Translations under genes and position numbers: made by a program
The notes under the pieces: generated by a model
Told to the model about the DNA's origin: nothing
The model's input: only the letters and a program-made list of their open reading frames with translations
Databases searched by the model: none
In this document: positions 25,415 to 33,807 of the stretch, one piece after another
Position numbering within the stretch: the stretch's first letter is position 1
Layout: each line of letters opens with the position of its first letter
Assembly: GCA_017445385.1 (NCBI GenBank)
Contig: JAFSUG010000013.1
Location: forward strand, 1-44,360
DNA length: 44,360 nucleotides
Direction of reading: 5' to 3'
From: Oscillospiraceae bacterium
Lineage (GTDB): Bacteria > Bacillota > Clostridia > Oscillospirales > Oscillospiraceae

Positions 25415-25894
25415 ATGGAATTTCGGGAAATGCGCCGGTTTAAGCAGGAATTACCGCTTGTGGAATGCGAAAAAGTGCTTTCCGAGCAGTGGCGCGGCGT
25501 GCTTGCCGTGCTCGGCGACGGCGGCTATCCCTACGCCGTCCCGATGAATTTCGTCTATGACGCAGCGGAAAAGAAGCTCTATTTCCACGGTGCGGGCGAA
25601 GGTCATAAAATCGACGCCATTCGCGCCTGTGATCGGGTATCCTTTAACGTGATTGACGGCGGCGTAAAGCGGCCGGATCACTGGTCAAAAGATTTTCGCA
25701 GCGTCACCGTTTTCGGAAAAATCCGCATCCTTTCAGACGGCGCGCAAACGATGCGCGCCGTCCGGATGCTTGGGGATAAATATTACGCGGACAAGGAAGA
25801 ATTGGAAGAAGAGATCCGCAAGTCGGCTGCGCGCGTCACCTGCTTAGAGCTTTCGGTGGAGCACATGACGGGTAAACGGGTCAACGAATCGTAA
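25415..25894 (+). CDS. Pyridoxamine 5'-phosphate oxidase-like flavin-binding protein (NimA type)
   Basis: A 159-residue split-barrel protein. The N-terminal REMRRFKQELPLVECEKVL and the following GVLAVLGDGGYPYAVPMNF are typical of PNPOx-like, nitroimidazole-resistance-like proteins that bind FMN or F420-like cofactors. HKIDAIRACDRVSFNVID fits the family's core. Its physiological substrate is unknown. A neighbour of glutathione peroxidase, it may belong to an oxidative-stress group (weak inference). Confidence 0.85.
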   Translation: MEFREMRRFKQELPLVECEKVLSEQWRGVLAVLGDGGYPYAVPMNFVYDAAEKKLYFHGAGEGHKIDAIRACDRVSFNVIDGGVKRPDHWSKDFRSVTVFGKIRILSDGAQTMRAVRMLGDKYYADKEELEEEIRKSAARVTCLELSVEHMTGKRVNES

Positions 25895-25909
25895 GAAAGG
25901 AGCATTCCT

Positions 25910-26383
25910 ATGAGCATTTACGACTACACAGTAAAAGACATTTCCGGCAACGACGTTTCCATGAAGCAGTACGAAGGCAAGGTTCTGCTGATTGTCAATA
26001 CGGCAACGGGCTGCGGCTTTACGCCCCAGTATGACGGCTTGCAGAAGCTCTATGAAGCCTATAAGGAGCAGGGCTTTGAAATCCTTGATTTCCCCTGCAA
26101 CCAGTTCGGCAACCAGGCGCCCGGAACGGAAGAAGAGATCGTAACGTTCTGCAAGGGGCGTTTCGGCGTGACGTTCCCGCAGTTTGCGAAAGTCTGCGTA
26201 AACGGCGCGGATGAGCTGCCGCTTTATACGTATCTGAAATCGCAAAAGGGCGGCATCGGCGGGAAAAACATCAAGTGGAATTTCACGAAATTCCTCGTTG
26301 ACCGCGCCGGCAACGTCGTTGACCGCTTCGCGCCGACGACCACGCCCGAAAAGCTGGAAGAAAAGATCAAGGAGCTGTTATAA
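25910..26383 (+). CDS. Glutathione peroxidase family protein (cysteine type)
   Basis: A 157-residue thiol peroxidase. The peroxidatic residue is C35 in NTATGCGFTPQ (cysteine, not selenocysteine), with Q65 in FPCNQFGNQ and the tryptophan in IKWNFTKFLVD completing the catalytic set. Bacterial members usually use thioredoxin rather than glutathione. AAAGGAG precedes the ATG. It ends one base before the TTG start of the next gene. Confidence 0.92.
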   Translation: MSIYDYTVKDISGNDVSMKQYEGKVLLIVNTATGCGFTPQYDGLQKLYEAYKEQGFEILDFPCNQFGNQAPGTEEEIVTFCKGRFGVTFPQFAKVCVNGADELPLYTYLKSQKGGIGGKNIKWNFTKFLVDRAGNVVDRFAPTTTPEKLEEKIKELL

Positions 26384-26384
26384 A

Positions 26385-26645
26385 TTGGACTATACCTATC
26401 GGACGCGCGACGTCTGCTCTGTGGAAATCTCGTTCCATCTGGAAGATGACGTTGTAACGAACATCTCGTTTTACGGCGGCTGCAACGGCAATCTGAAAGC
26501 CATCTCCAAGCTGGTGGACGGCTGGACGGTTGAAAAGATCGAGCAGTATCTGCGCGGCAATACGTGCGGCATGCGCCCCACGTCCTGCGCCGATCAGCTT
26601 GCCATTGCCGTGCGCAAGGCGTACGATGAAAGCCACGCGGCGTAA
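26385..26645 (+). CDS. TSCPD-domain protein (TIGR03905 type)
   Basis: An 86-residue protein with the pattern VCSVEISFHLEDD, YGGCNGNLKAISKLVDG, and NTCGMRPTSCADQLA. The conserved cysteines belong to the TSCPD domain also found at the C-terminus of some vitamin B12-dependent ribonucleotide reductases. The function of the stand-alone form is unknown. Start TTG 26385 is chosen: it gives the family N-terminus (LDYTYRTRDVCS) and has GGAG ten bases upstream, inside the end of the peroxidase gene. An upstream ATG in frame would overlap that gene by 86 bases. Confidence 0.85.
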   Translation: MDYTYRTRDVCSVEISFHLEDDVVTNISFYGGCNGNLKAISKLVDGWTVEKIEQYLRGNTCGMRPTSCADQLAIAVRKAYDESHAA

Positions 26646-26648
26646 GCG

Positions 26649-27131
26649 ATGTTTTCCGTAACGCTGCTTGCCGTTGGCAAGATGAAAGAAAAATTCTATC
26701 TCGATGCCGCCGCCGAATATCAGAAGCGGCTCGGCGCGTTCGTATCGTTTTCTTCAATCGAGCTGCCGGAGCAGCGGCTGCCGGAAAATCCGTCCGCCGC
26801 TGAGATCGCGCAGGCGCTCGAAAAGGAAGCCGACGCCATCGAAAAGAAGCTCCCGAAGGGCGCATGGCTTTGCGCGCTCACGCCGGAAGGGAAAGAAATT
26901 TCCTCCCCGGAGTTTGCCGAGCTGCTTTCGGGTCTGGAGTCCGCCGGCAGATCGAGCGCCTGCTTTTTGATCGGCTCCAGCTTCGGCATGGCGCAGCGGC
27001 TGAAGGACCGCGCGGACTTTTGTCTTTCTATGGGCCGCATGACGTTTCCGCATCATCTGGCGCGGATCATGGCGCTTGAGCAGCTTTACCGCGCAGAGTC
27101 GATCCGGCGCGGAACGCGCTATCATAAATAA
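26649..27131 (+). CDS. rlmH: 23S rRNA (pseudouridine-1915 N3)-methyltransferase RlmH
   Basis: A 160-residue SPOUT enzyme acting on helix 69 of the 70S ribosome. The N-terminus VTLLAVGKMKEKFYLDAAAEY is typical. LIGSSFGM is the SAM-binding loop. The C-terminal MTFPHHLARIMALEQLYRA and RGTRYHK end the protein as in all RlmH. It starts 3 bases after the TSCPD gene. Confidence 0.96.
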   Translation: MFSVTLLAVGKMKEKFYLDAAAEYQKRLGAFVSFSSIELPEQRLPENPSAAEIAQALEKEADAIEKKLPKGAWLCALTPEGKEISSPEFAELLSGLESAGRSSACFLIGSSFGMAQRLKDRADFCLSMGRMTFPHHLARIMALEQLYRAESIRRGTRYHK

Positions 27132-27132
27132 C

Positions 27133-27161
27133 TTGACAGGCAAACCGCCAAATGGTATTTT
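27133..27161 (+). promoter_or_regulatory. Predicted promoter of the glycine cleavage operon
   Basis: TTGACA (27133-27138), a 17-base spacer and TATTTT (27156-27161), about 40 bases upstream of the first glycine aptamer. A TATAGT at 27162-27167 is an alternative -10 with poorer spacing. Confidence 0.6.
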
Positions 27162-27199
27162 TATAGTATCCAAGCACAATTGAATCCGGTTCGGTTGAC

Positions 27200-27357
27200 C
27201 GCTCCGAGAGAGGATGCGAAAGCATCGCCGAAGGGGAATGCAAAAACTCTCAGGCAAAGGGGATCGGAGCGCGACGAAGCTTCGGAGAGTACGCCACTGG
27301 CGTACACCAAAGGGGCAACCGCTTTTTTGCGGGAATCTCTCAGGGATAGACGGAGGC
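27200..27357 (+). ncRNA. Tandem glycine riboswitch (gcvT leader)
   Basis: Two glycine aptamers in series. Aptamer 1 is closed by an 8-bp P1 (CGCTCCGA 27200-27207 with TCGGAGCG 27264-27271) and has GAGAGGA, CCGAAGGGG, ACTCTCAGGCAAA in order. Aptamer 2 (about 27279-27357) has CGGAGAGTACGCC, CACCAAAGGGG, AATCTCTCAGGGA. These are the conserved blocks of the gcvT-motif riboswitch. Cooperative glycine binding should turn on the glycine cleavage operon directly downstream by preventing terminator formation. Confidence 0.93.
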
Positions 27358-27365
27358 AGAAGGGC

Positions 27366-27390
27366 AAGGGGTCTTTCTGCCCCTTTCTAT
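27366..27390 (+). terminator. Regulated terminator of the glycine riboswitch
   Basis: AAGGGG (27366-27371) and CCCCTT (27380-27385) form a hairpin followed by TCTATT, eight bases after aptamer 2. The 5' arm is close enough to the P1 of aptamer 2 for mutually exclusive pairing. The expression-platform assignment is inferred from position and structure. Confidence 0.55.
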
Positions 27391-27477
27391 TATAGCTGCC
27401 GTTACCGCTCGGCTGTTATGGGAGAACAGGAAGCCGCATATCAGAAGGAAAAATAAAACTTGAAGAGGAGTTTTTCT

Positions 27478-28701
27478 ATGAGCGATCTCAAACGAACACA
27501 ACTTTATGAAACCCACGTTGCCGCCGGCGCAACAATGGTGGACTTCGGCGGCTGGGAAATGCCGATCCAGTATCCCTCCGGCATCGTCGCCGAGCATCTG
27601 TATACGCGCAGCGTCTGCTCGCTGTTCGATGTTTCGCATATGGGGCGGCTGCTTGTGGAAGGACCGGATCGTATCCGCTTTTTGCAGTACGTGCTGACGT
27701 CTAACATTGCGGCGCTTACGCCGGGTAAGGCGCAGTACTGCATCATCCCCGATGAAAACGGCGGCGCGATCGACGATGCGTATCTCTATCAGCTCGAAGA
27801 CGGGCAGCTTCTGTTCGTTGTGAATGCGTCGAACACGGAAAAGGATCTGGCGCATCTGGAAAAAATCGCAAAGAACTTCGATTGCGAAATCAAAAACATC
27901 TCCGCCGATTGGGCGGCGATTGCCGTGCAGGGCCCGAAGAGCAACGAATACGTTGATCTGCTCTCAGGCGGCAAGCTGCCGGAGGACATCAAGCGCAACA
28001 CGGTTTTGACGATGCAGCTTGAAGGGCGTGATGCCTACGTTGCGAAAACCGGCTATACGGGCGAGCCGCTCGGCTTTGAAATCTACGTCCGCTCGGAAAA
28101 TGCCGCTTGGCTTTGGAACCGCCTGACCGAGCTCGGCGCAAAGCCCGCCGGACTCGGCGCGCGCGATACGCTCCGCTTGGAGGCGAGTATGCCGCTCTAC
28201 GGCCATGAAATGGGCGTGGATGCAGACGGCAAGCCGATGCCGATCTTTGCCGTGCCGCTTGCGAAGTTCGCCGTGAACTTCTCCGAGGAAAAGAGCGACT
28301 TCATTGGCAAAGCCGCGCTTGAGAAGCAGCTCGATGCGTTTATGCGCCTGCGGGACGGCGATTTCTCCGCCTGCAGCGTTCTGCCGAAGTCGATCCGCGC
28401 CATCACGCTTACGGATCGCGGCGTGATCCGCGCCGGTATGGCGGTCTATCGCGGCGAGGAGCAGATCGGCTGGGTCACCAGCGGCACGATGGTGCCTTAC
28501 TTCGTCTTTGACGGCGAAACGCGCACGGAAGAAACCGGCAAACGCGCGATCGGTCTTTGCTATATCGCAAGCGATGTTCGCCCCGGCGACAGCGTAACCG
28601 TTGACGTGCGCGGCAAGCGCCTTGCCGCCGTCATCACCGCGAAGCATCTGGAAAACAGAACACCGCCGCTTGCAAAAGCGGTTTTGATCGAAAACAAATA
28701 A
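27478..28701 (+). CDS. gcvT: Glycine cleavage system T protein (aminomethyltransferase)
   Basis: A 407-residue tetrahydrofolate-dependent enzyme that releases ammonia and transfers the methylene group from the lipoyl arm of GcvH to THF. VDFGGWEMPIQYPSG and the SVCSLFDVSHMG segment are signatures, as is LGARDTLRLEASMPLYGHE. The ATG at 27478 follows AAGAGGAG. Long leader with glycine riboswitch upstream; first gene of the T-H-PA-PB-lplA operon. Confidence 0.96.
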   Translation: MSDLKRTQLYETHVAAGATMVDFGGWEMPIQYPSGIVAEHLYTRSVCSLFDVSHMGRLLVEGPDRIRFLQYVLTSNIAALTPGKAQYCIIPDENGGAIDDAYLYQLEDGQLLFVVNASNTEKDLAHLEKIAKNFDCEIKNISADWAAIAVQGPKSNEYVDLLSGGKLPEDIKRNTVLTMQLEGRDAYVAKTGYTGEPLGFEIYVRSENAAWLWNRLTELGAKPAGLGARDTLRLEASMPLYGHEMGVDADGKPMPIFAVPLAKFAVNFSEEKSDFIGKAALEKQLDAFMRLRDGDFSACSVLPKSIRAITLTDRGVIRAGMAVYRGEEQIGWVTSGTMVPYFVFDGETRTEETGKRAIGLCYIASDVRPGDSVTVDVRGKRLAAVITAKHLENRTPPLAKAVLIENK

Positions 28702-28729
28702 TGAAAGCGATAAACAGGAGGAATTTATC

Positions 28730-29107
28730 ATGGCAACACCGAACGAACTGAAGTACACGAGCACCCACGAATGGGCAAAGATCGAGGGCAACACCGCAAC
28801 GATCGGCATTTCCGATCATGCGCAGCAGGCGTTGGGCGATCTCGTTTTCATCAACCTGCCGCAGGAAGGCGATGAAGCCGTTGCCGGCGAAGCCTTCGGC
28901 GATCTGGAATCGGTCAAGGCGGTCAGCGATCTGATCAGTCCGGTTTCCGGAACGATCTGCGCCGTCAACGAAGCGCTGCTCGATGCGCCGGAAATGCTGA
29001 ACGAAGACCCCTACGGCGCATGGATCATCAAGGTTGAAATGTCCGGCGAAACGGAAGAGCTGCTCGATGCCGCCGCATACGATGCGCTTTGCGAGCAGGA
29101 AGGATAA
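28730..29107 (+). CDS. gcvH: Glycine cleavage system H protein
   Basis: A 125-residue lipoyl carrier protein. The lipoyl lysine is K63 in DLESVKAVSDL, and the N-terminal KYTSTHEWAKIEG is standard. It shuttles the aminomethyl intermediate between P, T and L proteins. The ligase encoded at the end of this operon probably lipoylates it. Four bases separate it from gcvPA. Confidence 0.97.
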   Translation: MATPNELKYTSTHEWAKIEGNTATIGISDHAQQALGDLVFINLPQEGDEAVAGEAFGDLESVKAVSDLISPVSGTICAVNEALLDAPEMLNEDPYGAWIIKVEMSGETEELLDAAAYDALCEQEG

Positions 29108-29111
29108 CGAG

Positions 29112-30425
29112 ATGAGCTACGTTCCATCCACCCCTGCCGAGCGGCAGGAAATGCTAAGCGCCGTCGGCTTGAAGGACTGGCGGGAGCTTTACCGCGACGT
29201 TCCGCCGCAGATGCTGCTGACAAAGCCGCTCAATATCCCGCATGCGATGAGCGAGCTGGAAGCATCGCGCGCCATGCAGGCGCTTGCTGCGCAAAATACG
29301 CAGTTTTCGCTCATTCTGCGCGGAGCGGGCGCGTATGACCACTATATCCCGTCCATCGTGAAATCCGTTCCGGCGAAAGAGGAGTTTTTAACGGCGTATA
29401 CGCCGTATCAGGCGGAAATGAGCCAGGGCGTTCTGCAGTCGATCTTTGAGTATCAAACGATGATCTGCGAGCTGACCGGCATGGACGTTTCCAACGCCTC
29501 CGTTTATGACGGCGCAACCGCCGCGGCGGAAGCTGCCGCAGCCTGCCGCGACCGTAAGCGCCGCGTTACGCTGATCTCCGGCGCGGTCAACCCCGATACG
29601 ATCGAAACCGTGCGAACCTATTGCTACGGCACGAACGATGAACTGCGCGTGATCCCCGTAAAGGACGGCAAAACCGATCCCGATGCGCTCAATGAGCTGC
29701 TTACGGAGGACGTTTCCGCCGTGATCGTGCAGCAGCCGAACTTCTTCGGCTTGCTCGAAGACGCCGAAGCGCTCGGCGAGATCGCCCATGCAGGCGGCGC
29801 GCAGTACGTGATGAGCTGCAACCCGATTGCGCTCGGCATTTTGAAAACGCCGCGCGAATGCGGCGCAGATCTTGCCGTCGGCGAAGGGCAGCCGCTCGGT
29901 CTGCCGCTCGGCTTCGGCGGCCCGTACCTCGGCTATATGGCGGCAACGAAAGCGATGATGCGCAAGCTCCCCGGCAGAATCGTCGGCGAAACCACCGATT
30001 CCAACGGGCAGCGCGCCTACGTGCTGTCGCTGCAGGCGCGCGAGCAGCATATCCGCCGCGAAAAAGCAAGCAGCAACATCTGCTCGAACGAGGCGCTCTG
30101 CGCCCTCACCGCCGCGGTCTATCTCTCCGTTATGGGTCCGAACGGCCTTGCGGAGGCTGCGCGCCAGTGCATGGCAAAGGCGCATTACCTCTGCGAGCAG
30201 CTCACAAAGCTGCCCGGTGTAGAGCGCGTCCATTCCGGTGACTATTTCCATGAATTCGTTACAACGCTGCCCAAGCGCGAGCAAGTGCTCGCCGCGCTGG
30301 AAGCGGAAGGCATCCTCGGCGGTTTGCCGGTTGAAGGCGGCGTGCTTTGGTGCGCCACCGAAAAGGCGGAAAAAGCTGCGCTTGACCGCGCGGTGGAGAT
30401 CGTGAAGGAGGTGCTGGCGAAATGA
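29112..30425 (+). CDS. gcvPA: Glycine dehydrogenase (decarboxylating) subunit 1
   Basis: A 437-residue N-terminal half of the split P protein. YVPSTPAERQEMLSAVG at the start, FLTAYTPYQAEMSQGVLQ, and GFGGPYLGYMA are family hallmarks. It lacks the PLP lysine, which lies in subunit 2. The ATG at 29112 is preferred to the earlier frame opening inside gcvH. The stop overlaps the gcvPB start by 4 bases (ATGA), so the two subunits are made together. Confidence 0.96.
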   Translation: MSYVPSTPAERQEMLSAVGLKDWRELYRDVPPQMLLTKPLNIPHAMSELEASRAMQALAAQNTQFSLILRGAGAYDHYIPSIVKSVPAKEEFLTAYTPYQAEMSQGVLQSIFEYQTMICELTGMDVSNASVYDGATAAAEAAAACRDRKRRVTLISGAVNPDTIETVRTYCYGTNDELRVIPVKDGKTDPDALNELLTEDVSAVIVQQPNFFGLLEDAEALGEIAHAGGAQYVMSCNPIALGILKTPRECGADLAVGEGQPLGLPLGFGGPYLGYMAATKAMMRKLPGRIVGETTDSNGQRAYVLSLQAREQHIRREKASSNICSNEALCALTAAVYLSVMGPNGLAEAARQCMAKAHYLCEQLTKLPGVERVHSGDYFHEFVTTLPKREQVLAALEAEGILGGLPVEGGVLWCATEKAEKAALDRAVEIVKEVLAK

Positions 30426-31858
30426 AGCTGATTTTTGAGAAAAGCGTTCCCGGCCGCCATTGCGATCTGCTCGGCAAATGCGACGTTGCGGCGGCGGAGC
30501 TTCCGCAAAAGTACCTCCGCGCAACGCCGCCCGAGCTGCCGGAGCTGAGCGAAGTGGACGTTTCGCGCCACTATACGGAGCTGAATCAGCACGTTCACGG
30601 CGTAAACTGCGGCTTCTATCCGCTCGGCTCTTGCACGATGAAGTATAATCCGCGCGTGGATGAAGAGATGGCTGCGCTGCCCGGGTTTACGGCAGTGCAC
30701 CCGCTTGCGCCGGAAGCACATACGCGCGGCTGCCGCGCGGTGCTCGATACCGCTGCGCAGTATCTGTGCGAAATCTCCGGCATGGACGCGATGACGTTCC
30801 AGCCGGCAGCCGGAGCCCACGGCGAATTTACCGGCGTGCTGCTGATTAAGCAGTACCATGACGCGCGCGGCGATACGGCGCGCAGAAAGATCATCGTTCC
30901 CGATTCCGCGCATGGCACGAATCCGGCAACGGCAGCGATGTGCGGCTTTGAGGTTGTGAACATTCCGTCCGCGCCCGATGGCTGCGTCGATCTCGATGCG
31001 CTCAAGGCGGCGCTCGGCGAAGATACTGCTGGCTTGATGCTCACAAACCCCAATACGGTTGGCATTTTCGATGAAAACATTCTCGAAATCACAAAGCTGG
31101 TTCACGAAGCCGGCGGCTTGTGCTATTATGACGGCGCAAACCTCAATGCGGTTATGGGCGTGGTGCGTCCGGGCGATATGGGCTTTGACTGCATCCATAT
31201 GAATCTGCATAAAACGTTTGCCACGCCGCACGGCGGCGGCGGACCGGGCGCCGGTGCTGTGGGCTGCAAGGAATTTTTGAAGCCCTACCTGCCCGCTTCT
31301 GCGCTGATGGACGGCGCAGGGAAAAAGCAGGTTCGCGCTTTCGCGGGCAACTTCCTCGTTGTCGTCCGCGCGCTGACGTATCTGATGACGCTCGGCTGCG
31401 AGGGCGTGCCGGAAGCAGCGAAAAACGCCGTGCTGAACGCAAATTACCTGATGCAGCGCGTCAAGGGTACGTTCGAGCCTGCGTTTGACCGCATCTGTAT
31501 GCACGAGTTTGTGCTCGATCTCAGCGAGTATAAGAAGGAAACGGGCGTATCCGCGCTGGACGTTGCCAAATCGCTGATTGATTACGGTATGCATCCGCCC
31601 ACAATGTACTTCCCCCTGATCGTGCATGAGGCGCTGATGCTGGAGCCGACCGAAACGGAAAGCAAGCAGACGCTCGATTGGGCGGCGGACGTGTTCCGCA
31701 AGCTCTATGCGCTTGGCAAAACCGATTCCGAAACGATGCACGCTGCGCCGCATCACGCGCAGATCGGCCGTCCGGATGAGGTCAAGGCGGCGCGCAACCC
31801 GATAGTCAGGTGGTACAATGATTCGGAAACTGAAACTGTGCGAGGTGCAGGGAACTGA
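30422..31858 (+). CDS. gcvPB: Glycine dehydrogenase (decarboxylating) subunit 2
   Basis: A 478-residue C-terminal half of the P protein. PLP lysine K264 in HMNLHKTFATPHGGGGPG, with FYPLGSCTMKYNP near the N-terminus. It decarboxylates glycine and loads the aminomethyl group onto GcvH. The coding frame runs 41 bases into lplA, giving a short C-terminal tail (NDSETETVRGAGN) beyond the usual RW end. Confidence 0.96.
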   Translation: MKLIFEKSVPGRHCDLLGKCDVAAAELPQKYLRATPPELPELSEVDVSRHYTELNQHVHGVNCGFYPLGSCTMKYNPRVDEEMAALPGFTAVHPLAPEAHTRGCRAVLDTAAQYLCEISGMDAMTFQPAAGAHGEFTGVLLIKQYHDARGDTARRKIIVPDSAHGTNPATAAMCGFEVVNIPSAPDGCVDLDALKAALGEDTAGLMLTNPNTVGIFDENILEITKLVHEAGGLCYYDGANLNAVMGVVRPGDMGFDCIHMNLHKTFATPHGGGGPGAGAVGCKEFLKPYLPASALMDGAGKKQVRAFAGNFLVVVRALTYLMTLGCEGVPEAAKNAVLNANYLMQRVKGTFEPAFDRICMHEFVLDLSEYKKETGVSALDVAKSLIDYGMHPPTMYFPLIVHEALMLEPTETESKQTLDWAADVFRKLYALGKTDSETMHAAPHHAQIGRPDEVKAARNPIVRWYNDSETETVRGAGN

Positions 31859-32798
31859 TCCCTATCGCAATCTCGCCATCGAGCAGGTCTTGCTCGAATC
31901 GCAGGAAGCTGGCTGCTGCACGCTCTACCTCTGGCAAAACCAGAACACGGTCGTGATCGGCAGCAACCAGAACGCCTGGAAAGAATGCCGCACGGAGCTG
32001 CTCTCGCAGGAGGGCGGCCGCCTTGCGCGCCGTCTTTCCGGCGGCGGCGCTGTCTTCCATGACCTCGGCAATCTGAATTTTACGTTTCTTGTCCCGTCGG
32101 AGGATTATGATCTGCCCCGGCAGCTTGCCGTGATCTGCGGCGCATGCCGTGCGCTCGGGATTCCGGCGGAGGTTTCCGGCAGAAACGATCTGCTTGCCGA
32201 TGGCAAAAAATTCTCCGGCAATGCGTTTTATCACAGCGGCGGCAAGTCGTATCATCATGGCACGCTGCTTGTAAACGTGGATATGGAGAAGCTCGGGCGA
32301 TATCTGCGCCCGTCGGAGGCAAAGCTCCGCGCAAAGGGCGTTGCGTCCGTGCGCTCGCGCGTGTGCAACCTGCGCGAGCTCTGCCCCGATCTCACGATCG
32401 GGCGGCTGAAGCAGGCGCTTGCGCAGTCCTTCAGCGCGGTTTACGGTCTTCCCGTGGAGCGCATTGCGGAAGACGCGCTCGATACGGCGGAAATCGACCG
32501 CCTGCAAACGCGCAACGCAAGCTGGGAATGGAACTACGGCCGCAAGCTGCCGTTCGATTTCTCGTGCGAGGCGCGGTTCGATTGGGGCGAGATGCGCATC
32601 GAGCTGCAGGTGGAAAACGGTAAGGTCGCCCACGCAGCGGTCTATACCGACGCGATGGACCATACCGCCGCGCCGCTTTTGGAGCAGGCGCTCACGGACA
32701 GCCGCTTTTCGCTTGCGGATTTGCAAGCGCGCGTGCAGGCATCCGGCTTTGCGCAAGCCGCAGACGTTTGCGAGCTGCTGAAGCAGCAGGATCTATAA
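31818..32798 (+). CDS. lplA: Lipoate-protein ligase A
   Basis: A 326-residue ligase that attaches lipoate to GcvH (and other E2 domains) through lipoyl-AMP. The lipoate-binding region is VIGSNQNAWKECR and RRLSGGGAVFHDLGNLNFTF. GRNDLLADGKKFSGNAF contains the catalytic lysine. It has the C-terminal accessory domain. The start overlaps gcvPB by 41 bases. Its place at the end of the gcv operon fits GcvH as main client. Confidence 0.95.
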   Translation: MIRKLKLCEVQGTDPYRNLAIEQVLLESQEAGCCTLYLWQNQNTVVIGSNQNAWKECRTELLSQEGGRLARRLSGGGAVFHDLGNLNFTFLVPSEDYDLPRQLAVICGACRALGIPAEVSGRNDLLADGKKFSGNAFYHSGGKSYHHGTLLVNVDMEKLGRYLRPSEAKLRAKGVASVRSRVCNLRELCPDLTIGRLKQALAQSFSAVYGLPVERIAEDALDTAEIDRLQTRNASWEWNYGRKLPFDFSCEARFDWGEMRIELQVENGKVAHAAVYTDAMDHTAAPLLEQALTDSRFSLADLQARVQASGFAQAADVCELLKQQDL

Positions 32799-32799
32799 A

Positions 32800-32837
32800 G
32801 AAAAAGCCTTTCGGCGTACACGCCGAAAGGCTTTTTC
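32800..32837. terminator. Bidirectional terminator between lplA and the noc-like gene
   Basis: An 18-bp perfect stem (core AAGCCTTTCGGCG / CGCCGAAAGGCTT) with A and T runs at either side, located between the convergent lplA and noc-like genes. The last base is the first of the noc-like stop codon. Confidence 0.9.
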
Positions 32838-33619
32838 TATTTGGGAACGCGGATCGTCAGAACGATCTCCCGCTCGGTTTCCTCGCTGCCGCACTGCGCG
32901 GCAACGCCTGCGCTCCGCGCCGCGCGCAGCGCGCGCTCCACTGCCCCAAGCAGAAGCTGCGCATTGCGCGCCGTAACGCGGTGAAGGATCGAACGTTGCT
33001 TCACCGTTTGCTCGCGGTCAAGCGTTTGCTCCAGACGCGCAACGCTCCAACCCTCATCCGTGATCCTGCGGATCAGCGCAAGCTGATCGCTTTCGCGCTC
33101 CACGCGCAAAAGCGCCCGCGCATGGCGCTCGGTCAGCCCGTTCTCGCGCAGCGCCTGCAAAACCGCCGGCGTATGGCGCAGAAGCCGCAGCTTGTTCGCA
33201 ACGGCGCTCTGGCTTTTGCCGAGCTTGCGCGCTGCCTGCGCCTGGCTCATGCCATATTGCTCCATCAGCAAGGCGATGCCTCTTGCCTCGTCAATGTAGT
33301 TCAGCTCCTGCTGCCGCAGGGCTTCAACAAGCGCGTTTCGTCCGCCGCCGAGATCGTCTTCCGAACGCACGATGCAGGGCACCTCTCCAAGCCCTGCGAT
33401 CCGCGCGGCACGAAGCCGCCGCTCGCCTGCGATCAGCGCATACCGCTCGCCGGCACGCCGAACGGTCAGCGGCTGCAGGATCCCGTAGCGCGAAACGGAA
33501 TCCGCAAGCGCGCGGAGCGACTGCGGATCATACCGCCGCCGCGGCTGCGCCGGATTTGAAGCAATCTCGGAAACCGGCAGGAAAACGATCTGCCGCGCGG
33601 CATCCTCCGTCTGCCGCAT
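32837..33619 (-). CDS. noc: ParB-family nucleoid occlusion-like protein (Noc-like)
   Basis: A 260-residue ParB paralogue. The N-terminal domain has the PAQPRRRYD segment, the CTP-binding AGERRLRAARIAGLGEVP, and ALVEALRQQELNYIDEARG. The helix-turn-helix reads MSQAQAARKLGKSQSAVANKL, closer to Noc than to the ParB at 6281. Noc binds its own sites (NBS) and blocks division over DNA. The usual N-terminal amphipathic membrane helix of Noc is not visible: the ParB domain begins almost at once. The GAGAGGGGG before ATG 33619 supports this start. It is far from mnmG/rsmG, where noc usually lies. A plain second ParB is the alternative. Confidence 0.82.
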   Translation of the reverse strand: MRQTEDAARQIVFLPVSEIASNPAQPRRRYDPQSLRALADSVSRYGILQPLTVRRAGERYALIAGERRLRAARIAGLGEVPCIVRSEDDLGGGRNALVEALRQQELNYIDEARGIALLMEQYGMSQAQAARKLGKSQSAVANKLRLLRHTPAVLQALRENGLTERHARALLRVERESDQLALIRRITDEGWSVARLEQTLDREQTVKQRSILHRVTARNAQLLLGAVERALRAARSAGVAAQCGSEETEREIVLTIRVPK

Positions 33620-33749
33620 TGCCTGACCCCCTCTCCACGGCTATTGTACCGCGCGCCGTTTGCAAAATCGGGCGAAATGCGGCGCTAAACCACAAGAATT
33701 TGTGTTTTTTTCTTAAAAACACACTATAACTGGTGGTGTACGGCGGCAC

Positions 33750-33779
33750 TTGAAAAAGAAACGAAGAATTTGTTATACT
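33750..33779 (+). promoter_or_regulatory. Predicted promoter of the papain-dockerin gene
   Basis: TTGAAA (33750-33755), an 18-base spacer and TATACT (33774-33779), 28 bases before the GTG start. The rest of the 33620-33807 gap shows no gene. Confidence 0.6.
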
Positions 33780-33807
33780 ATAAAAAACAGAAGGGGAGGG
33801 AACGCGC

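Noticed and set aside
25910-26383. Selenocysteine-containing glutathione peroxidase
   Set aside because: The peroxidatic position is TGC (cysteine) and no in-frame TGA occurs.
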